From NCBI GenBank assembly GCA_036251205.1, contig CP133958.1, positions 682,001 to 746,000 of the forward strand: 64,000 nucleotides of DNA. Reading direction: 5' to 3'. Both the position numbers and the translations under genes were made by a program. Under the pieces are notes generated by a model, which saw only the letters and a list, made by a program, of their open reading frames with translations, was not told where the DNA came from and ran no database searches. Source of the stretch: Orbaceae bacterium BiB (lineage in GTDB: Bacteria > Pseudomonadota > Gammaproteobacteria > Enterobacterales > Orbaceae). Each line of letters opens with the position of its first letter. Within the stretch, counting starts at the first letter, position 1. Below, in pieces: positions 24,878 to 36,204 of this stretch.

Positions 24878-25646
24878 AATACCGACTAAAAAAGCAAATA
24901 AAACCAGTATTATACGCTATTTATTTATAGACTCAATTGAACTTATCGCCCTTTTATACTCGAAGAACAATACGGCATATGTCTAAAGTATTAACCTCTT
25001 AAATCTATCTCAATAGGCTACTATACTCATAACTAATGGATATTATCAATAAAGATATTCGTAAGTTTTAACTTAATTTAAAGCTAAATAGGCAGGTCTA
25101 TAGCAATAAAACTAAAATCTAATTTTGGTTATTGTTAAAAAATAATAAGCCAACCATTATCTGATGGCTATCAAACAAATTTTCAGTTTCAATCCTTGAT
25201 AATCTTCGATAAGTTTAAAATCGATTCTCTTATCTAATTTGTTCTTATCTAACTATAGTAGACAATCTTTATCTCACCTCCTTATTTAACCCTATTTTTA
25301 TTAAGACTAATCCCAATATAATAGATTAAAAAATAATACACAAAAGATAATCGATAATATGTTTATATTATGTGATCTAAATACCAAATTAATTATTTTT
25401 ACTTAATTTTATGATAATGTTCAGTGAATGTTCTATCCCTATATAGCAGCCGCTATAATAGATTTTACACCGTGTCCTAAAATAGCACTCCGCCATAAAA
25501 CAATTATCGGTTATAATGCGATGAATTTGGTAAAAATAGAATTTTTATCCTAGCTATGCTCAAATTTATGCTATTTTGTCATACAGGATCAGACCAATAA
25601 ATTGAATAAAGTCATTGAAATATAAATAAAAAGTTGAAACATCACC
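24878..25646. other. Long intergenic region upstream of mutS
   Basis: About 770 AT-rich bases without a supportable gene on either strand. One weak hairpin (AGCCAACCAT .. ATGGCT near 25150-25170) and no recognised regulatory motif. The mutS promoter must lie in the right part. Confidence 0.5.
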
Positions 25647-28205
25647 ATGAATGATAATGAAAATTTAGTTAATCACACACCGATGATGCAGCAGTATTTA
25701 AAACTGAAGGCAGAAAACCCCGACATTCTATTGTTTTACCGTATGGGAGACTTTTATGAGTTATTTTATGATGATGCTAAAAAAGCCTCGCAACTACTGG
25801 ATATATCATTAACCAAGCGTGGAGCCTCAGCTGGCGAACCGATTCCAATGGCTGGAGTACCTTATCATGCAGTTGAAGGTTATTTAGCTAAGCTGATTTC
25901 ATTAGGTGAATCCGTTGCAATTTGTGAACAAATTGGCGATCCAGCAACAAGTAAAGGACCCGTTGAACGTAAGGTTGTTAGAATTGTCACACCAGGAACT
26001 GTAAGCGATGAGCAGTTACTTGAAGATCGTAAAGATAACTTATTAGCGGCAATTTGGTTAGAAGTTGAAGGCTACGGTTATGCTACGTTGGATATCAGTT
26101 CGGGTCGATTTAATATATTTGAATGTAACAGTAAAGAAGCGATGCAAGCAGAGCTTCAACGTACCAATCCCGTTGAGATACTTTATCCTGAAAGTTTTGC
26201 TAGTATGGATTTAATTAATGACCGTCATGGTTTAAGACGTAGACCCTTATGGGAGTTTGAATTAAGTACGGCTAAGCAGCAGCTCAATTTACAATTTGGC
26301 ACCAAAGACTTAATCGGTTTTGGTGTTGAAAATGCAGTAAAAGCTCTAAAAGCAGCAGGCTGTTTATTACAATACGTCAAAGATACCCAAAAAACCGCTC
26401 TTCCCCATATTCGAGCAATAACCAAAGTTTCACCCGATAAATTTGTAGTGCTTGACGCGGCAACTCGACGTAATTTAGAAATTACCGAAAATCTCTCTGG
26501 CGGAGCAGAAAATACCGTTGCCGCAATATTAGATAAAACCCAGACGGCGATGGGCAGCCGTATGCTGAAACGTTGGTTACATGCCCCTATACGCGATTTA
26601 TTAGTTTTAAATCAACGACAAACATCAATCGCCGAATTACAACAACAATATGATAGTATTCAACCATTATTAAAACAGATTGGTGATATTGAACGAATTC
26701 TGGCCCGATTAGCATTACGTTCAGCACGCCCACGTGATTTTGCTAGATTAAGAGATTCTTATAATATTTTACCAACGTTACAACAGGAACTCAGTACGCT
26801 ACACAACCCCTATTTATTAGCGCTTCGTCATCAAATTAATGTTTTTACCGATATTGCGAATTTACTTAATCAAGCCATTATTGAAACGCCACCAGTCTTA
26901 ATTCGTGATGGCGGAGTCCTTGCTGAGGGCTATAATGCCGAACTTGATGAACTAAGAGCCTTGTCAGCTGGAGCAACTAGCTATCTCGATCAATTAGAAA
27001 TACGTGAACGAGAATCACTTGGCATTGATACATTAAAAATAGGTTATAATGCAATTCATGGATACTATATTCAAATTAGCCGCGGACAGAGCCATTTAGC
27101 TCCAATTCATTATACTCGCAGACAAACCTTGAAAAATGCTGAACGCTATATTATACCGGAACTTAAAGAGTATGAAGATAAAGTCTTAACTTCAAAAGGT
27201 AAAGCCTTAGCTTTAGAAAAAGCGCTCTATGATCAACTGTTTGATTTGCTATTACCTCATTTAGCTGCAATGCAAAACAGCGCAGAATCCCTGGCGGAAC
27301 TGGATGTATTAACTAATTTGGCAGAACGCGCGTATAGTTTAAACTACTGTTCTCCTAAACTGGTCGATAAAAAAGGTATTCATATTGAAAATGGGCGCCA
27401 TTTAGTTGTTGAACAAGTATTGAAAGAACCTTTTATTGCTAATTCATTAAACTTATCACAAGAACGTAAAATGTTGATAATAACTGGCCCCAATATGGGT
27501 GGTAAAAGTACCTATATGCGGCAAACAGCACTTATCGTTCTATTAAGTTACATCGGTAGTTTTGTCCCAGCTACATCAGCAATTATTGGCCCAATCGATC
27601 GTATATTTACTCGTATTGGGGCTTCTGACGATTTAGCATCCGGTCGTTCTACATTCATGGTGGAAATGACAGAAACTGCCAATATTATGCATAATGCAAC
27701 CGAACATAGCTTAGTATTAATGGATGAGATTGGTCGAGGTACCTCAACCTATGATGGATTATCTCTCGCTTGGGCATGTATTGAAACACTAGTCAATCAG
27801 ATCAAAGCTATGACGTTATTTGCGACTCATTATTTTGAACTGACACAATTACCAGAAAAAATTGCTAGTATCTACAACGTACATTTTGATGCAATAGAAC
27901 ATGATAATACTATCGCCTTTAGACACTCCGTTGAGGAAGGTCCAGCCAGTAAAAGTTATGGTATTGCAGTTGCAGGACTTGCTGGGGTACCAAATACAAT
28001 TTTAAGACGAGCTAAACAAAAGTTAAAAGAGTTAGAACTGCTATCAAAAAATTCAACAGAGATCCCTGTAGACAGCTCGCAGTTGTCATTAATGAGTACG
28101 CCAGAACAATCTGAAGTAGAACTCGCATTAACAAAAGTCGATCCTGATGCATTAACACCAAAACAGGCGTTAGATGTACTGTACCAACTAAAAAAAATGC
28201 TTTAA
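25647..28205 (+). CDS. mutS: DNA mismatch repair protein MutS
   Basis: 852-residue mismatch recognition ATPase. The Phe-x-Glu mismatch reader is at F36-Y-E38 (MGDFYELF), the same numbering as E. coli. Walker A is [11 protein letters not shown] (about residue 614), followed by [14 protein letters not shown], Walker [17 protein letters not shown] and the ATHYFEL switch. The C-terminal [18 protein letters not shown] is the tetramer-forming tail. No disruption is seen, so the strain is not expected to be a mutator through this gene, despite many frameshifted genes nearby. Confidence 0.98.
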   Translation: MNDNENLVNHTPMMQQYLKLKAENPDILLFYRMGDFYELFYDDAKKASQLLDISLTKRGASAGEPIPMAGVPYHAVEGYLAKLISLGESVAICEQIGDPATSKGPVERKVVRIVTPGTVSDEQLLEDRKDNLLAAIWLEVEGYGYATLDISSGRFNIFECNSKEAMQAELQRTNPVEILYPESFASMDLINDRHGLRRRPLWEFELSTAKQQLNLQFGTKDLIGFGVENAVKALKAAGCLLQYVKDTQKTALPHIRAITKVSPDKFVVLDAATRRNLEITENLSGGAENTVAAILDKTQTAMGSRMLKRWLHAPIRDLLVLNQRQTSIAELQQQYDSIQPLLKQIGDIERILARLALRSARPRDFARLRDSYNILPTLQQELSTLHNPYLLALRHQINVFTDIANLLNQAIIETPPVLIRDGGVLAEGYNAELDELRALSAGATSYLDQLEIRERESLGIDTLKIGYNAIHGYYIQISRGQSHLAPIHYTRRQTLKNAERYIIPELKEYEDKVLTSKGKALALEKALYDQLFDLLLPHLAAMQNSAESLAELDVLTNLAERAYSLNYCSPKLVDKKGIHIENGRHLVVEQVLKEPFIANSLNLSQERKMLIITGPNMGGKSTYMRQTALIVLLSYIGSFVPATSAIIGPIDRIFTRIGASDDLASGRSTFMVEMTETANIMHNATEHSLVLMDEIGRGTSTYDGLSLAWACIETLVNQIKAMTLFATHYFELTQLPEKIASIYNVHFDAIEHDNTIAFRHSVEEGPASKSYGIAVAGLAGVPNTILRRAKQKLKELELLSKNSTEIPVDSSQLSLMSTPEQSEVELALTKVDPDALTPKQALDVLYQLKKML

Positions 28206-28217
28206 TAGTACTAATAA

Positions 28218-28252
28218 AATAACCTATTTTATAAAAAGTAAAATAGGTTATT
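28218..28252. terminator. Terminator between mutS and dalR
   Basis: A perfect 14-bp stem, 28218-28231 with 28239-28252 (AATAACCTATTTTA and its complement), between convergent genes. Confidence 0.75.
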
Positions 28253-28266
28253 AATCTGAGACTTAA

Positions 28267-29220
28267 TCAATCTAACTCTTTGATCAACTTAAGTGCCGTC
28301 ATTTCATCGGTTACCAACCCTTTCAAATATTGCCCCTTAAGTGCCGCCCTGATAGCACTATATTTATGTTCACCCGCTGCAAATGCAATAACATTGTAAT
28401 CTGAATTAGCAGGCAGACGAATACTTGTTGTTAAATCATTAAATTCACTAACAACCGGTTTACCATTTTGGTCAATAAAATATCCTAAAATTTCGGCGAC
28501 TGCGCCAAGTTCGTTGAGTTGATTAACTTGTTCATCAGTAATAAATTGTTCAGTATTTAATGGGCAGCCTAATCCGACTTCACCAATACCAATAAAAAAG
28601 GCATCAGATTGTTGGGCTTTATCTTTAACGATTTGATAGGCTCTATGCTGGCACCAACTCTGCTTTTCTTGTGCTTGATCGACATAGAGTGGAGCAGGAA
28701 TAATAAAATATTTACAGGCTATTTTTTCCGCTAATTTTAATGCGACATCATATCGTGTAGCTGAACCATCGCGAGCAATTGCACCAATTAATGAGACACT
28801 TACATGTTGTGAATCCTCACTTAGAGGAAGTGCATCAATAATATTACGTAATGTTTTGCCCGAACCGATACCAATAATTTGAGGCTTAGATTGATGAGTG
28901 AACATTCCCATAACATCAGCACCTTCTTGAGCGAGCATATCATTAATACTTTGTAGATCAGCCCCTTTAGAAGGCACAACCCTCACCAAATCAAGCTTAT
29001 ATTTATCAGCTAAATTCTGTGCAAGTTCTAAGCATTCACTAATAGGATGAATAATTTGTACATTCACTAAACCTTGCTCTTTTGCTGCTGACAACAAACG
29101 TTGAGCAATTTGGCGAGAAATACCTAAAATACTGGCTATATCTAATTGTGTTTTTCCTGCTACATAATATAACCATGCTACTCTAGCCGCTAAATCTTGT
29201 TTCTTATTTTCTTTATTCAT
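28267..29220 (-). CDS. dalR: SorC/DeoR-type sugar regulator of the arabinitol operon
   Basis: 317 residues. The N-terminal helix-turn-helix is KTQLDIASILGISRQIAQRLLSAAKEQGL, followed by a SorC sugar-phosphate-binding domain with the GIGSGKTLRNIIDALPL and VSLIGAIARDGSATRYD motifs. It is divergent from dalD with a 307-base gap, and in Klebsiella the D-arabinitol operon has the same layout, dalR then dalD-dalK-dalT. It should repress or activate the operon in response to arabinitol or a metabolite. The symbol is assigned by context and family. Confidence 0.85.
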   Translation of the reverse strand: MNKENKKQDLAARVAWLYYVAGKTQLDIASILGISRQIAQRLLSAAKEQGLVNVQIIHPISECLELAQNLADKYKLDLVRVVPSKGADLQSINDMLAQEGADVMGMFTHQSKPQIIGIGSGKTLRNIIDALPLSEDSQHVSVSLIGAIARDGSATRYDVALKLAEKIACKYFIIPAPLYVDQAQEKQSWCQHRAYQIVKDKAQQSDAFFIGIGEVGLGCPLNTEQFITDEQVNQLNELGAVAEILGYFIDQNGKPVVSEFNDLTTSIRLPANSDYNVIAFAAGEHKYSAIRAALKGQYLKGLVTDEMTALKLIKELD

Positions 29221-29428
29221 TTATATACTCGCTCGCTATTTACGCATAATTAAACCTAATTTTAATAGGGATTAATGTCTTAATCAATCTAAAGCACGAT
29301 ATAAATAAGACATAAAGTACTAAAGCAAATAAGTGATTAATAAGTAAATTTTACACTATTTAGTCTCATTTATAAATCTTCCAACAACATTATTGAGCAA
29401 ATACCATTTAATGAGCAAATGTTGATAA

Positions 29429-29444
29429 TGTGATCATAATCTCA
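29429..29444 (+). promoter_or_regulatory. Candidate CRP site upstream of dalD
   Basis: TGTGA-TCATAA-TCTCA, one mismatch from TGTGA-N6-TCACA, 84 bases before the chosen dalD start. It fits catabolite activation of the arabinitol genes. Confidence 0.5.
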
Positions 29445-29527
29445 GACTTTAATAAAACGATAATCTAAACTATAAAAAAATGAGCAATTACTCTTTGATT
29501 AAACAAATACTCAAAATGGAGAAAAAA

Positions 29528-30904
29528 ATGAATCATAAATCAGTTTGGATGCATATTGGTGCCGGATCTTTTCATCGAGCCCATCAAGCATGGTACCTTC
29601 ATCGTCTCATTAAACAGGGGGATGATAGATGGTATATTGCTTTAGGTAATATCCGCGGTGACGTATCTCCCTTATTAAATCAATTAGCCAAGCAACACGG
29701 ACAATATGTCTTAGAAACCGTATCACCTGAAGGTGAAAGGAATTATGAAACAATCACTTCAATTAAAAAAATTCTTCCGTGGGATGAAAAACTCAGTGCA
29801 TTAATTGAACAAGGTAGTCAAGAAAATACAAAAGTAATTGCTTTTACAGTAACAGAAGCCGGTTACTACTTGACTCCACAACATGAACTCGATCTCAACC
29901 AAGCCGATATTCAAACTGATTTAAAAGGTAGAGCTAGTACAATCTATGGTGCATTAGAAAAGATCCTCGAAGCTAGAGTCGCTTTACATGGTAAACCGGT
30001 TACTCTACTCAATTGCGATAACTTACGCCATAATGGTGAACGTTTCCGTCATGGCTTCCTTTCATTTTTACAACAAAAAAATAACCATAAACTTCTACAA
30101 TGGGTGACACAACACACAACGTCACCCAATACGATGGTTGATAGAATAACACCAAGACCAACACCAGATATTGCTGAGCGAGTAAAGGCTGCCACTGGTA
30201 TTGATGATCAAGTACCTGTAATGGGTGAATCTTTTATTCAATGGGTTATTGAAGATAATTTTATTAACGGCAGACCACACCTTGAAAAAGTTGATGTTGA
30301 AATGGTGGATTCTGTATTACCTTGGGAAGAGGCTAAAATTCGAATCCTAAATGCAAGCCACAGTTGTATTGCTTGGGCTGGAACCCTTATTGGTCTGAGT
30401 TATATTGATGAAAGTACTGTTATAAAACCGATTCATGAAATGGCATGGAAGTATGTCACAGAAAATGTTATTCCTTGTTTAACACCAAGCCCATTAGATT
30501 TAGAAAAATATCGTGATGTTGTACTCGCACGCTTTAGTAACCCGTATATCAAAGATACTAATCAACGAGTCGCGGCTGATGGACTATCAAAAATACCTGG
30601 ATTCATAACGCCAACCCTTACCGAATGTTATCAAAAAGATATTATTCCACAAGCAACAGCCGTCCTACCTGCGCTATTTTTTATCTTTTTCCAAAAATGG
30701 GCCAACAACCAATTACCTTACACCTACCAAGATGGTGTTCTTGATGTGCCGCTACATAAAAAAATGATGCTAGCACCAGATGCATTAATGCAATTTGTGA
30801 GTAGTGACGTTTTATTTGGTGATTTAGCTAAATCGAAGGATTTTCATCAATTGATGATTCAAACGGTTAACAAACTTGAACAATGGGTCAGTAATTATCA
30901 TTAA
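29528..30904 (+). CDS. dalD: D-arabinitol 4-dehydrogenase
   Basis: About 458-residue long-chain mannitol dehydrogenase-family enzyme that oxidises D-arabinitol to D-xylulose with NAD. Start set at ATG 29528 ([20 protein letters not shown]), where the Rossmann glycine loop begins at the family position and GGAG lies 6 bases upstream; an ATG at 29480 would add 16 residues. Conserved blocks: [35 protein letters not shown], and [14 protein letters not shown] carrying the catalytic Lys. Length matches Klebsiella DalD. First gene of the operon. Confidence 0.92.
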   Translation: MNHKSVWMHIGAGSFHRAHQAWYLHRLIKQGDDRWYIALGNIRGDVSPLLNQLAKQHGQYVLETVSPEGERNYETITSIKKILPWDEKLSALIEQGSQENTKVIAFTVTEAGYYLTPQHELDLNQADIQTDLKGRASTIYGALEKILEARVALHGKPVTLLNCDNLRHNGERFRHGFLSFLQQKNNHKLLQWVTQHTTSPNTMVDRITPRPTPDIAERVKAATGIDDQVPVMGESFIQWVIEDNFINGRPHLEKVDVEMVDSVLPWEEAKIRILNASHSCIAWAGTLIGLSYIDESTVIKPIHEMAWKYVTENVIPCLTPSPLDLEKYRDVVLARFSNPYIKDTNQRVAADGLSKIPGFITPTLTECYQKDIIPQATAVLPALFFIFFQKWANNQLPYTYQDGVLDVPLHKKMMLAPDALMQFVSSDVLFGDLAKSKDFHQLMIQTVNKLEQWVSNYH

Positions 30905-30968
30905 TTCAGCCGGGATCATACGTTGATACCCCATTAAATCGTGACTGCTTAGTAATAGCACTATGTCG

Positions 30969-30999
30969 AAAAGCGGCATATTAATGACCGCTTTTTACA
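30969..30999 (+). terminator. Terminator-like hairpin between dalD and dalK
   Basis: AAAAGCGG (30969-30976) pairs with CCGCTTTT (30988-30995) followed by TT. It lies in the 123-base gap between two genes of one operon, so it probably reduces rather than stops transcription of dalK-dalT, or protects the dalD 3' end. Confidence 0.6.
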
Positions 31000-31027
31000 T
31001 CAACGCATTGGAAAAGAGGTTTTATTT

Positions 31028-32494
31028 ATGTATCTAGGAATTGATATAGGCACATCGGAATTAAAGTCACAACTTATCGATAATACAGGAAAAATTATCA
31101 CATCAAGTCATATACCATTAATCATTCATCGACCACATCCTAACTGGGCTGAGCAATCGCCACAATCTTGGTGGGATGCTACTAATCAATCGATTGCGAC
31201 AATTCGACAAAAAGCACCTGAAGCTTGGTCAAAATTGCGTGCTATTGGTTTATCTGGACAAATGCATGGTGCGGTTATTCTTGATAAAAACCAGCACGTA
31301 TTACGTGACTGTATTTTGTGGAATGATACTCGAAGTACCGAAGAGTGTGAATGGTTAATGGAACATTACCCAGCATTTTTATCGATCGGAGCTAATTTAG
31401 TCATGCCCGGTTTTACTGCACCTAAATTACTTTGGCTGGCACGAAATGAACCAGATATTTTCGCGCAAATAGATAAAGTTTTATTACCAAAAGATTACCT
31501 GCGTTGGCGCCTAACAGGCACACTTGTTGGTGATATGTCCGATTCTGCCGGAACGTTATGGTTTGACGTCGCCAAACGAGATTGGTCAGATACATTACTT
31601 CAGGCAACAGGTCTAACCCGTCAACAAATGCCGACGCTCATCGAAGGCTCACAAATTAGCGGAACATTACGATCCGATCTTGCCACCTTGTGGGGCGTTA
31701 ACGATAACGTTATCGTTGCTGGTGGTGGTGGTGATAATGCCGCCTCTGCGGTCGGTGTAGGTGCAGTGAATAATGGTGATGCATTTATCTCTCTTGGTAC
31801 ATCGGGGGTGATTTTTGTCGTTAATGATGAGCTAAAAGCTAATCCACATAGCGGTGTACATGCCTTTGCCCATGCCTTACCACATCGCTGGCATCAAATG
31901 AGTGTCATGTTAAGTGCAGCAAGCTGTTTAAGATGGTTATGCAATTTATTGTCTACGACCGAAAATATTTTGATGGATGAAATAGCACAACTAACTGAAG
32001 AGCAGATCAAACACGCCCCTATTTTTCTACCATATTTATCTGGAGAAAGAACCCCTCACAACGACGCCAAAGCAACTGGTTCTTTTTTTGCTTTACGCCA
32101 TGAGACAGAACGCGCAGCATTAGGCTACGCAGTTATTGAGGGTGTTGCTTTTGGTTTAGCTGACGGAATGGCAGTGTTAGGTGATACGCACATATTACAA
32201 TGTAGCTTAACTGGGGGTGGTGCGCGTAGTGCTATCTGGGCACAACTTATTGCTGATATTTTAAATATACCTATTGTGACACATCCAGCAAGCTCTTCCG
32301 GGGCATTAGGTGCTGCACGTTTAGCATGGCTAGCCGATGGTGGAGATGAAGCGACCGTATGCCAAAAACCTGAAATTCAAAAACGCTACCTTCCACAGCC
32401 AAACAAACAAGCATTCCTAAATAAACGTTATCAGGTTTATAAAATACTTTATCAACAACAGAAAACAGCTAGAGCACTATTACCTACAGAATAA
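31028..32494 (+). CDS. dalK: D-xylulose kinase of the arabinitol operon
   Basis: 488-residue FGGY carbohydrate kinase that phosphorylates D-xylulose to xylulose 5-phosphate for the pentose phosphate pathway. The N-terminal ATPase fold starts MYLGIDIGTSELKSQLID. Xylulokinase hallmarks are AIGLSGQMHGAVILD, CILWNDTRS (substrate Asp), VAGGGGDNAASAVGVGAV with the catalytic Asp, and the C-terminal LTGGGARSAIWAQLIADIL. It could be named xylB; its place after dalD favours dalK. AAAGAGG precedes the start. Confidence 0.93.
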   Translation: MYLGIDIGTSELKSQLIDNTGKIITSSHIPLIIHRPHPNWAEQSPQSWWDATNQSIATIRQKAPEAWSKLRAIGLSGQMHGAVILDKNQHVLRDCILWNDTRSTEECEWLMEHYPAFLSIGANLVMPGFTAPKLLWLARNEPDIFAQIDKVLLPKDYLRWRLTGTLVGDMSDSAGTLWFDVAKRDWSDTLLQATGLTRQQMPTLIEGSQISGTLRSDLATLWGVNDNVIVAGGGGDNAASAVGVGAVNNGDAFISLGTSGVIFVVNDELKANPHSGVHAFAHALPHRWHQMSVMLSAASCLRWLCNLLSTTENILMDEIAQLTEEQIKHAPIFLPYLSGERTPHNDAKATGSFFALRHETERAALGYAVIEGVAFGLADGMAVLGDTHILQCSLTGGGARSAIWAQLIADILNIPIVTHPASSSGALGAARLAWLADGGDEATVCQKPEIQKRYLPQPNKQAFLNKRYQVYKILYQQQKTARALLPTE

Positions 32495-32589
32495 AAATCG
32501 TGATAAATAGCTGGCTAAAGATATTCATGATCACTCTCCAGCTAAATCACAAACATTGATTTCCACATAGTTAACATAAGGTACGGATT

Positions 32590-33873
32590 ATGAATAATGA
32601 AAAATATTGGCTTGGACTACCCAAGCATTTGATTTGGGGATTTATTGCTATTGCGATTTTTATGAGTGGAGATGGTTTTGAGATGGCATTTTTATCAAAA
32701 CACATTACTGATCTCGGCTTCTCACCCACTCAATCAGCGATGGTTTTTACTGTTTATGGATTATCAGCAGCCCTTGCAGCTTGGGCATCAGGTGTTGTTG
32801 CCGAGGTAATTACACCACAGAAAGCAATGACCATTGGTTTCATTTTATGGATTATTATGCATGCCCTATTTATGATACTCGGTTTAGATTTTCAAAATTA
32901 TTTCTGTATGTTACTTTTTTATGGTATTCGCGGTTTAGCTTACCCCTTATTTATTTACTCATTTATGTTATTGCTAGTGCAAGTTGTACCCAGAGCAAGA
33001 TTAGCAGCAGCAACCGGCTGGTTTTGGGCGATGTACTCAATCGGTATCGGTGTTATTGGTAGCTATTTACCTAGCTTTAGTATTCCTGTTATCGGTGAAA
33101 CAGGCACACTCTGGTTTGCAATTGTTTGGGTACTTAGTGGTGGTATTTTAGCATTTTTTAGTTTACGACATATTCCAGTTGATCGATCAAAAGTTGATCT
33201 TCCACTGCAAGATAAATTGACCGAGCTTTCTCGTGCTGTCACTATTTTATTTACTAATCGCAACATCTTTTTAGCTTGCCTAATTCGGATTATTAATACT
33301 ATTTCACTATTTGGTTTTGCAATTATTATGCCGCTACTATTTGTAAATCAATTAGGATTCTCGATCTCAGAATGGTTACAAATCTGGGCTGTATTTTTCT
33401 TTGTCACTATTTTTACAAATATTTTTTGGGGAATAACTGGAGAATATATTGGATGGATTCGGCAAGTGCGTTGGTTTGGCTGTATTGGTATGGCTATTTC
33501 AAGTCTAATGTTTTACTACTTACCTATCTATTTTGGCCATAACTTTTTGATCGCCTTAATTCCAGCTGTACTACTCGGTATTTTTGTAGCGGCATTTGTA
33601 CCAATGACAGCTGTCTTTCCAGCTCTCGAACCGCATCACCAAGGTGCTGCAATCTCTATTTATAATTTATCAGCTGGATTGAGTAACTTTGTTGCACCAG
33701 CTGTTGCATCGTTAGTATTACCATTTTTTGATATTGTTGGCGTTGTTTGGGCCTATACTGGATTATATATTTTTGCGTTTATCCTCACCTTTATTATCAA
33801 GGTACCTCAACCAGTGAGAGTTAAACAAGCAAAAGAAACACTACAAACATTAAGCTTTGCTGAAAAATACTGA
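32590..33873 (+). CDS. dalT: MFS pentitol transporter (DalT/RbtT type)
   Basis: 427-residue, twelve-helix major facilitator with the start WLGLPKHLIWGFIAIAIFMSGDGFEMAFLS, typical of the arabinitol/ribitol proton symporters of enterics. The central loop with RHIPVDRSKVDLPLQDKLTELSRA joins the two six-helix halves. As last gene of the operon it should import D-arabinitol. An inverted repeat after the stop (arms ACAGCGTCAGT and ACTGACGCTGT) reaches into the convergent rlmF end. Confidence 0.92.
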   Translation: MNNEKYWLGLPKHLIWGFIAIAIFMSGDGFEMAFLSKHITDLGFSPTQSAMVFTVYGLSAALAAWASGVVAEVITPQKAMTIGFILWIIMHALFMILGLDFQNYFCMLLFYGIRGLAYPLFIYSFMLLLVQVVPRARLAAATGWFWAMYSIGIGVIGSYLPSFSIPVIGETGTLWFAIVWVLSGGILAFFSLRHIPVDRSKVDLPLQDKLTELSRAVTILFTNRNIFLACLIRIINTISLFGFAIIMPLLFVNQLGFSISEWLQIWAVFFFVTIFTNIFWGITGEYIGWIRQVRWFGCIGMAISSLMFYYLPIYFGHNFLIALIPAVLLGIFVAAFVPMTAVFPALEPHHQGAAISIYNLSAGLSNFVAPAVASLVLPFFDIVGVVWAYTGLYIFAFILTFIIKVPQPVRVKQAKETLQTLSFAEKY

Positions 33874-33880
33874 TCAAAAA

Positions 33881-33945
33881 CAGCGTCAGTTATGGATTAA
33901 ATATATCGTATTATTTAACCAAGAATGACTGACGCTGTGCTACTG
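33881..33945. terminator. Possible long hairpin between dalT and rlmF
   Basis: ACAGCGTCAGT (from about 33881) and ACTGACGCTGT (to about 33940) are perfect 11-base complements with a loop of roughly 37 bases. The right arm lies inside the rlmF 3' end. It lacks a clean U tract, so termination is uncertain. Confidence 0.35.
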
Positions 33946-34861
33946 TTAAAAAGCTCCAAGCTACAAAACGACTCACTTTTTGACCTTGTGCCATCGGTAC
34001 AATTTTTACCGCTGTAGCAGCAACCTGCTCCAATTTTGACATAATCGCCGCTAAGCTCTCTTTTTTAGAAATCAATGAAGTAAACCATAAGCATTGCTGA
34101 CCATATTGCACACTCTCTTCAATCATATTATTTACAAACAGAACTTCACCACCCTCACACCAAAGTTCATTATGTTGACCGCCAAAATTGAGTTGAGTCG
34201 CTATATTTTTACCACTGTGTTTCGCTAAATTTTTTAATTTACTGCTACTACTATGCAAGGCATCTTCTGCTGACGCATGAAAAGGAGGATTACATAAAGT
34301 GAGCGCATAACGTTCATTGGCTTTAATAATCCCTGTAAAAATTGCAGTACTCTCTTTTTGCAAGCGACAAACTAATTTACCTTTTAATATTGAATTCATT
34401 TCAGCAATCATGGTTGCTATTTTTATCGATGTTGGATTAATATCACTACCAACAAAAGACCACCCATATTCCGCCTGACCAATAATCGGATAGATCGCAT
34501 TTGCACCCACCCCAATATCAAGTACACGCACAGTTTTACCTCGAGGTATTTCACCATCCAGATCTTCTGCTAATAAATCAGCCAAATAGTGAATATAATC
34601 AGCTCGGCCAGATACTGGGGGGCATAAGTATTGTTCAGGAATATCCCAATAGTCCAGATGATAAAAACGTAATAGTAAGGCTTTATTTAACATTTTAACT
34701 GCATCAGGATTAGCAAAATCAATAGACAAATTACCATAAGCATTTTGGCATACATAATTAGCTAACTTGGGCAAAACTGAGATTAATTGCTCAAAATTAT
34801 AACCATCTCTATGTAAATTACGAGGATGTAATTGAGCTTTAACAATCGCTGTCGTAGTCAT
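33911..34861 (-). CDS. rlmF: 23S rRNA (adenine1618-N6)-methyltransferase RlmF
   Basis: About 316-residue SAM-dependent methyltransferase acting on A1618 of 23S rRNA. The family start (AQLHPRNLHRDGYNFEQL) and block VDFANP-type (SIDFANPDAVKMLNKALLLRFY, then WDIPEQYLCPPVSGRADYIHYLADLL) are clear. The SAM loop is VLDIGVGANAIYPIIG and the N6-methylase motif is NPPF (LCNPPFHAS). I start it at ATG 34861; a TTG at 34876 extends the frame by five codons. Confidence 0.95.
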   Translation of the reverse strand: MTTTAIVKAQLHPRNLHRDGYNFEQLISVLPKLANYVCQNAYGNLSIDFANPDAVKMLNKALLLRFYHLDYWDIPEQYLCPPVSGRADYIHYLADLLAEDLDGEIPRGKTVRVLDIGVGANAIYPIIGQAEYGWSFVGSDINPTSIKIATMIAEMNSILKGKLVCRLQKESTAIFTGIIKANERYALTLCNPPFHASAEDALHSSSSKLKNLAKHSGKNIATQLNFGGQHNELWCEGGEVLFVNNMIEESVQYGQQCLWFTSLISKKESLAAIMSKLEQVAATAVKIVPMAQGQKVSRFVAWSFLTVAQRQSFLVK

Positions 34862-35108
34862 ATTCAACAATATCAAAATAAAAAGAGACGTTATTATAGA
34901 GAGTTTTCACGATTAAAGGAAAATATCTATTGGCAAAACTGATTTTTGTATAGCAAACATTACGTTATCATAAACGTTATAAATAATTGAAACAGATATT
35001 TTATTAAAGAATATTGACCTAATTTTTGTTCAGGATAAAATCAGTAGTTGAATAAAACTATAATAAATAATAATCATATAAAAGACTACGCATCTAAGGA
35101 ATATACTT
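34862..35108. other. Divergent intergenic region rlmF / repeat protein
   Basis: About 250 AT-rich bases holding the promoters of both neighbours; no specific motif recognised. Confidence 0.4.
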
Positions 35109-36144
35109 ATGAAAATAACAAAAAAAAATCATTACACTAGCAATTTCCACTCTAATAAGCCATCACGGTTATGCCGATGACAATATAGCAAATAAATTAG
35201 GTAGTTCAGTTCGTGACGCATTCGGTAGCTTTAAAGATGGATTTATTCAAAAAGGCGAAGAACGGGATCTATTACAAGTTGAATTAACAAATAATCCTAA
35301 TTTAGCTAACTTAACAATTAATAGTGCTAAAGAATCTGGTTTTTTAGAGGTAGGTCTTAATAATGGCATAACCTGCTATCTGATAAGCTCAACACCATTT
35401 AATGGTACATTAGTTGCCAAAGCGTATGACAAAAATGGCACTGAACTAGGGTATAGCGAACAAATCGTATTTCTAGACGAAAACAGAGGAAAAGAGATTA
35501 TTTTTGATTTTCCAAGAGTCTTAAAAACGAATTTAGTTGATAAATATGTCATAGATTACCAAGAAAATAATATCACTATTGATGTATCACCAAAAATTGA
35601 ATCAGAACTTGGCTTACAGTTTATAAAAGTCGATGTACCAAACAATAATCAATTGACTGCTTATGTGATTACCAAAAAAGAATTAAATAGCCGTTTAATC
35701 GCAAAAGCATATGATAAAGATGGCAATGAAGTCAATCGTGATGCTCAAACGATCTGGTTTGCCGATAATACGGCAAAAGAGATCACCTTTGATTTTAAAG
35801 ATATCTCTAAAGTTACACGTTATGCAATTGAAATTGCTGAAAAAGTAACTATCCCAATTGACATAACAAATTCAATATCAACTGCGGGACTTCGTATTAC
35901 AAGAACAACTGAGAAGGCGGAATATAATAGATTTAGCCTAGTCAGTTATATTATCGCTGATAATAATTTCAATGGTCGCCTGATTGCAAAAGCTTTAGAC
36001 AGTAAAAATAGAGAAATAGGTCGAGGCGTTGTTACTGTAGAATTATTGGAAGATGATGCGCAAGAGTTTACCTTTAACTTTCCTCAAGGTATGAACGTTG
36101 AAAATGTTGCCAAAATTACTATTGAGGAGAAAGAAAAAAAATAA
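35109..36144 (+). pseudogene. Secreted three-repeat protein, out of frame at an A9 tract
   Basis: ATG at 35109, preceded by CTAAGGAATATACTT, opens MKITKK and then enters nine A (35120-35128). With eight A the frame would read ACA AAA AAA ATC and continue as a signal peptide (IITLAISTLISHHGYAD) and about 330 residues to 36144. With nine it ends early. The mature protein has three copies of a roughly 85-residue unit ending in motifs like FNGTLVAKAYDKNGTELGYS, LNSRLIAKAYDKDGNEVNRD and FNGRLIAKALDSKNREIGRG. Family unknown. The tract could switch expression on and off, or be an assembly error. Confidence 0.75.
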
Positions 36145-36173
36145 TAAATTAATAGGATTTTACTAGATTTCAG

Positions 36174-36204
36174 CCGTATTTATCGATATTTAGCATAAAT
36201 ACGG
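36174..36204 (+). terminator. Hairpin after the repeat protein gene
   Basis: CCGTATTTAT (36174-36183) pairs perfectly with ATAAATACGG (36195-36204), 30 bases after the stop; the following T tract is weak. Confidence 0.5.
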
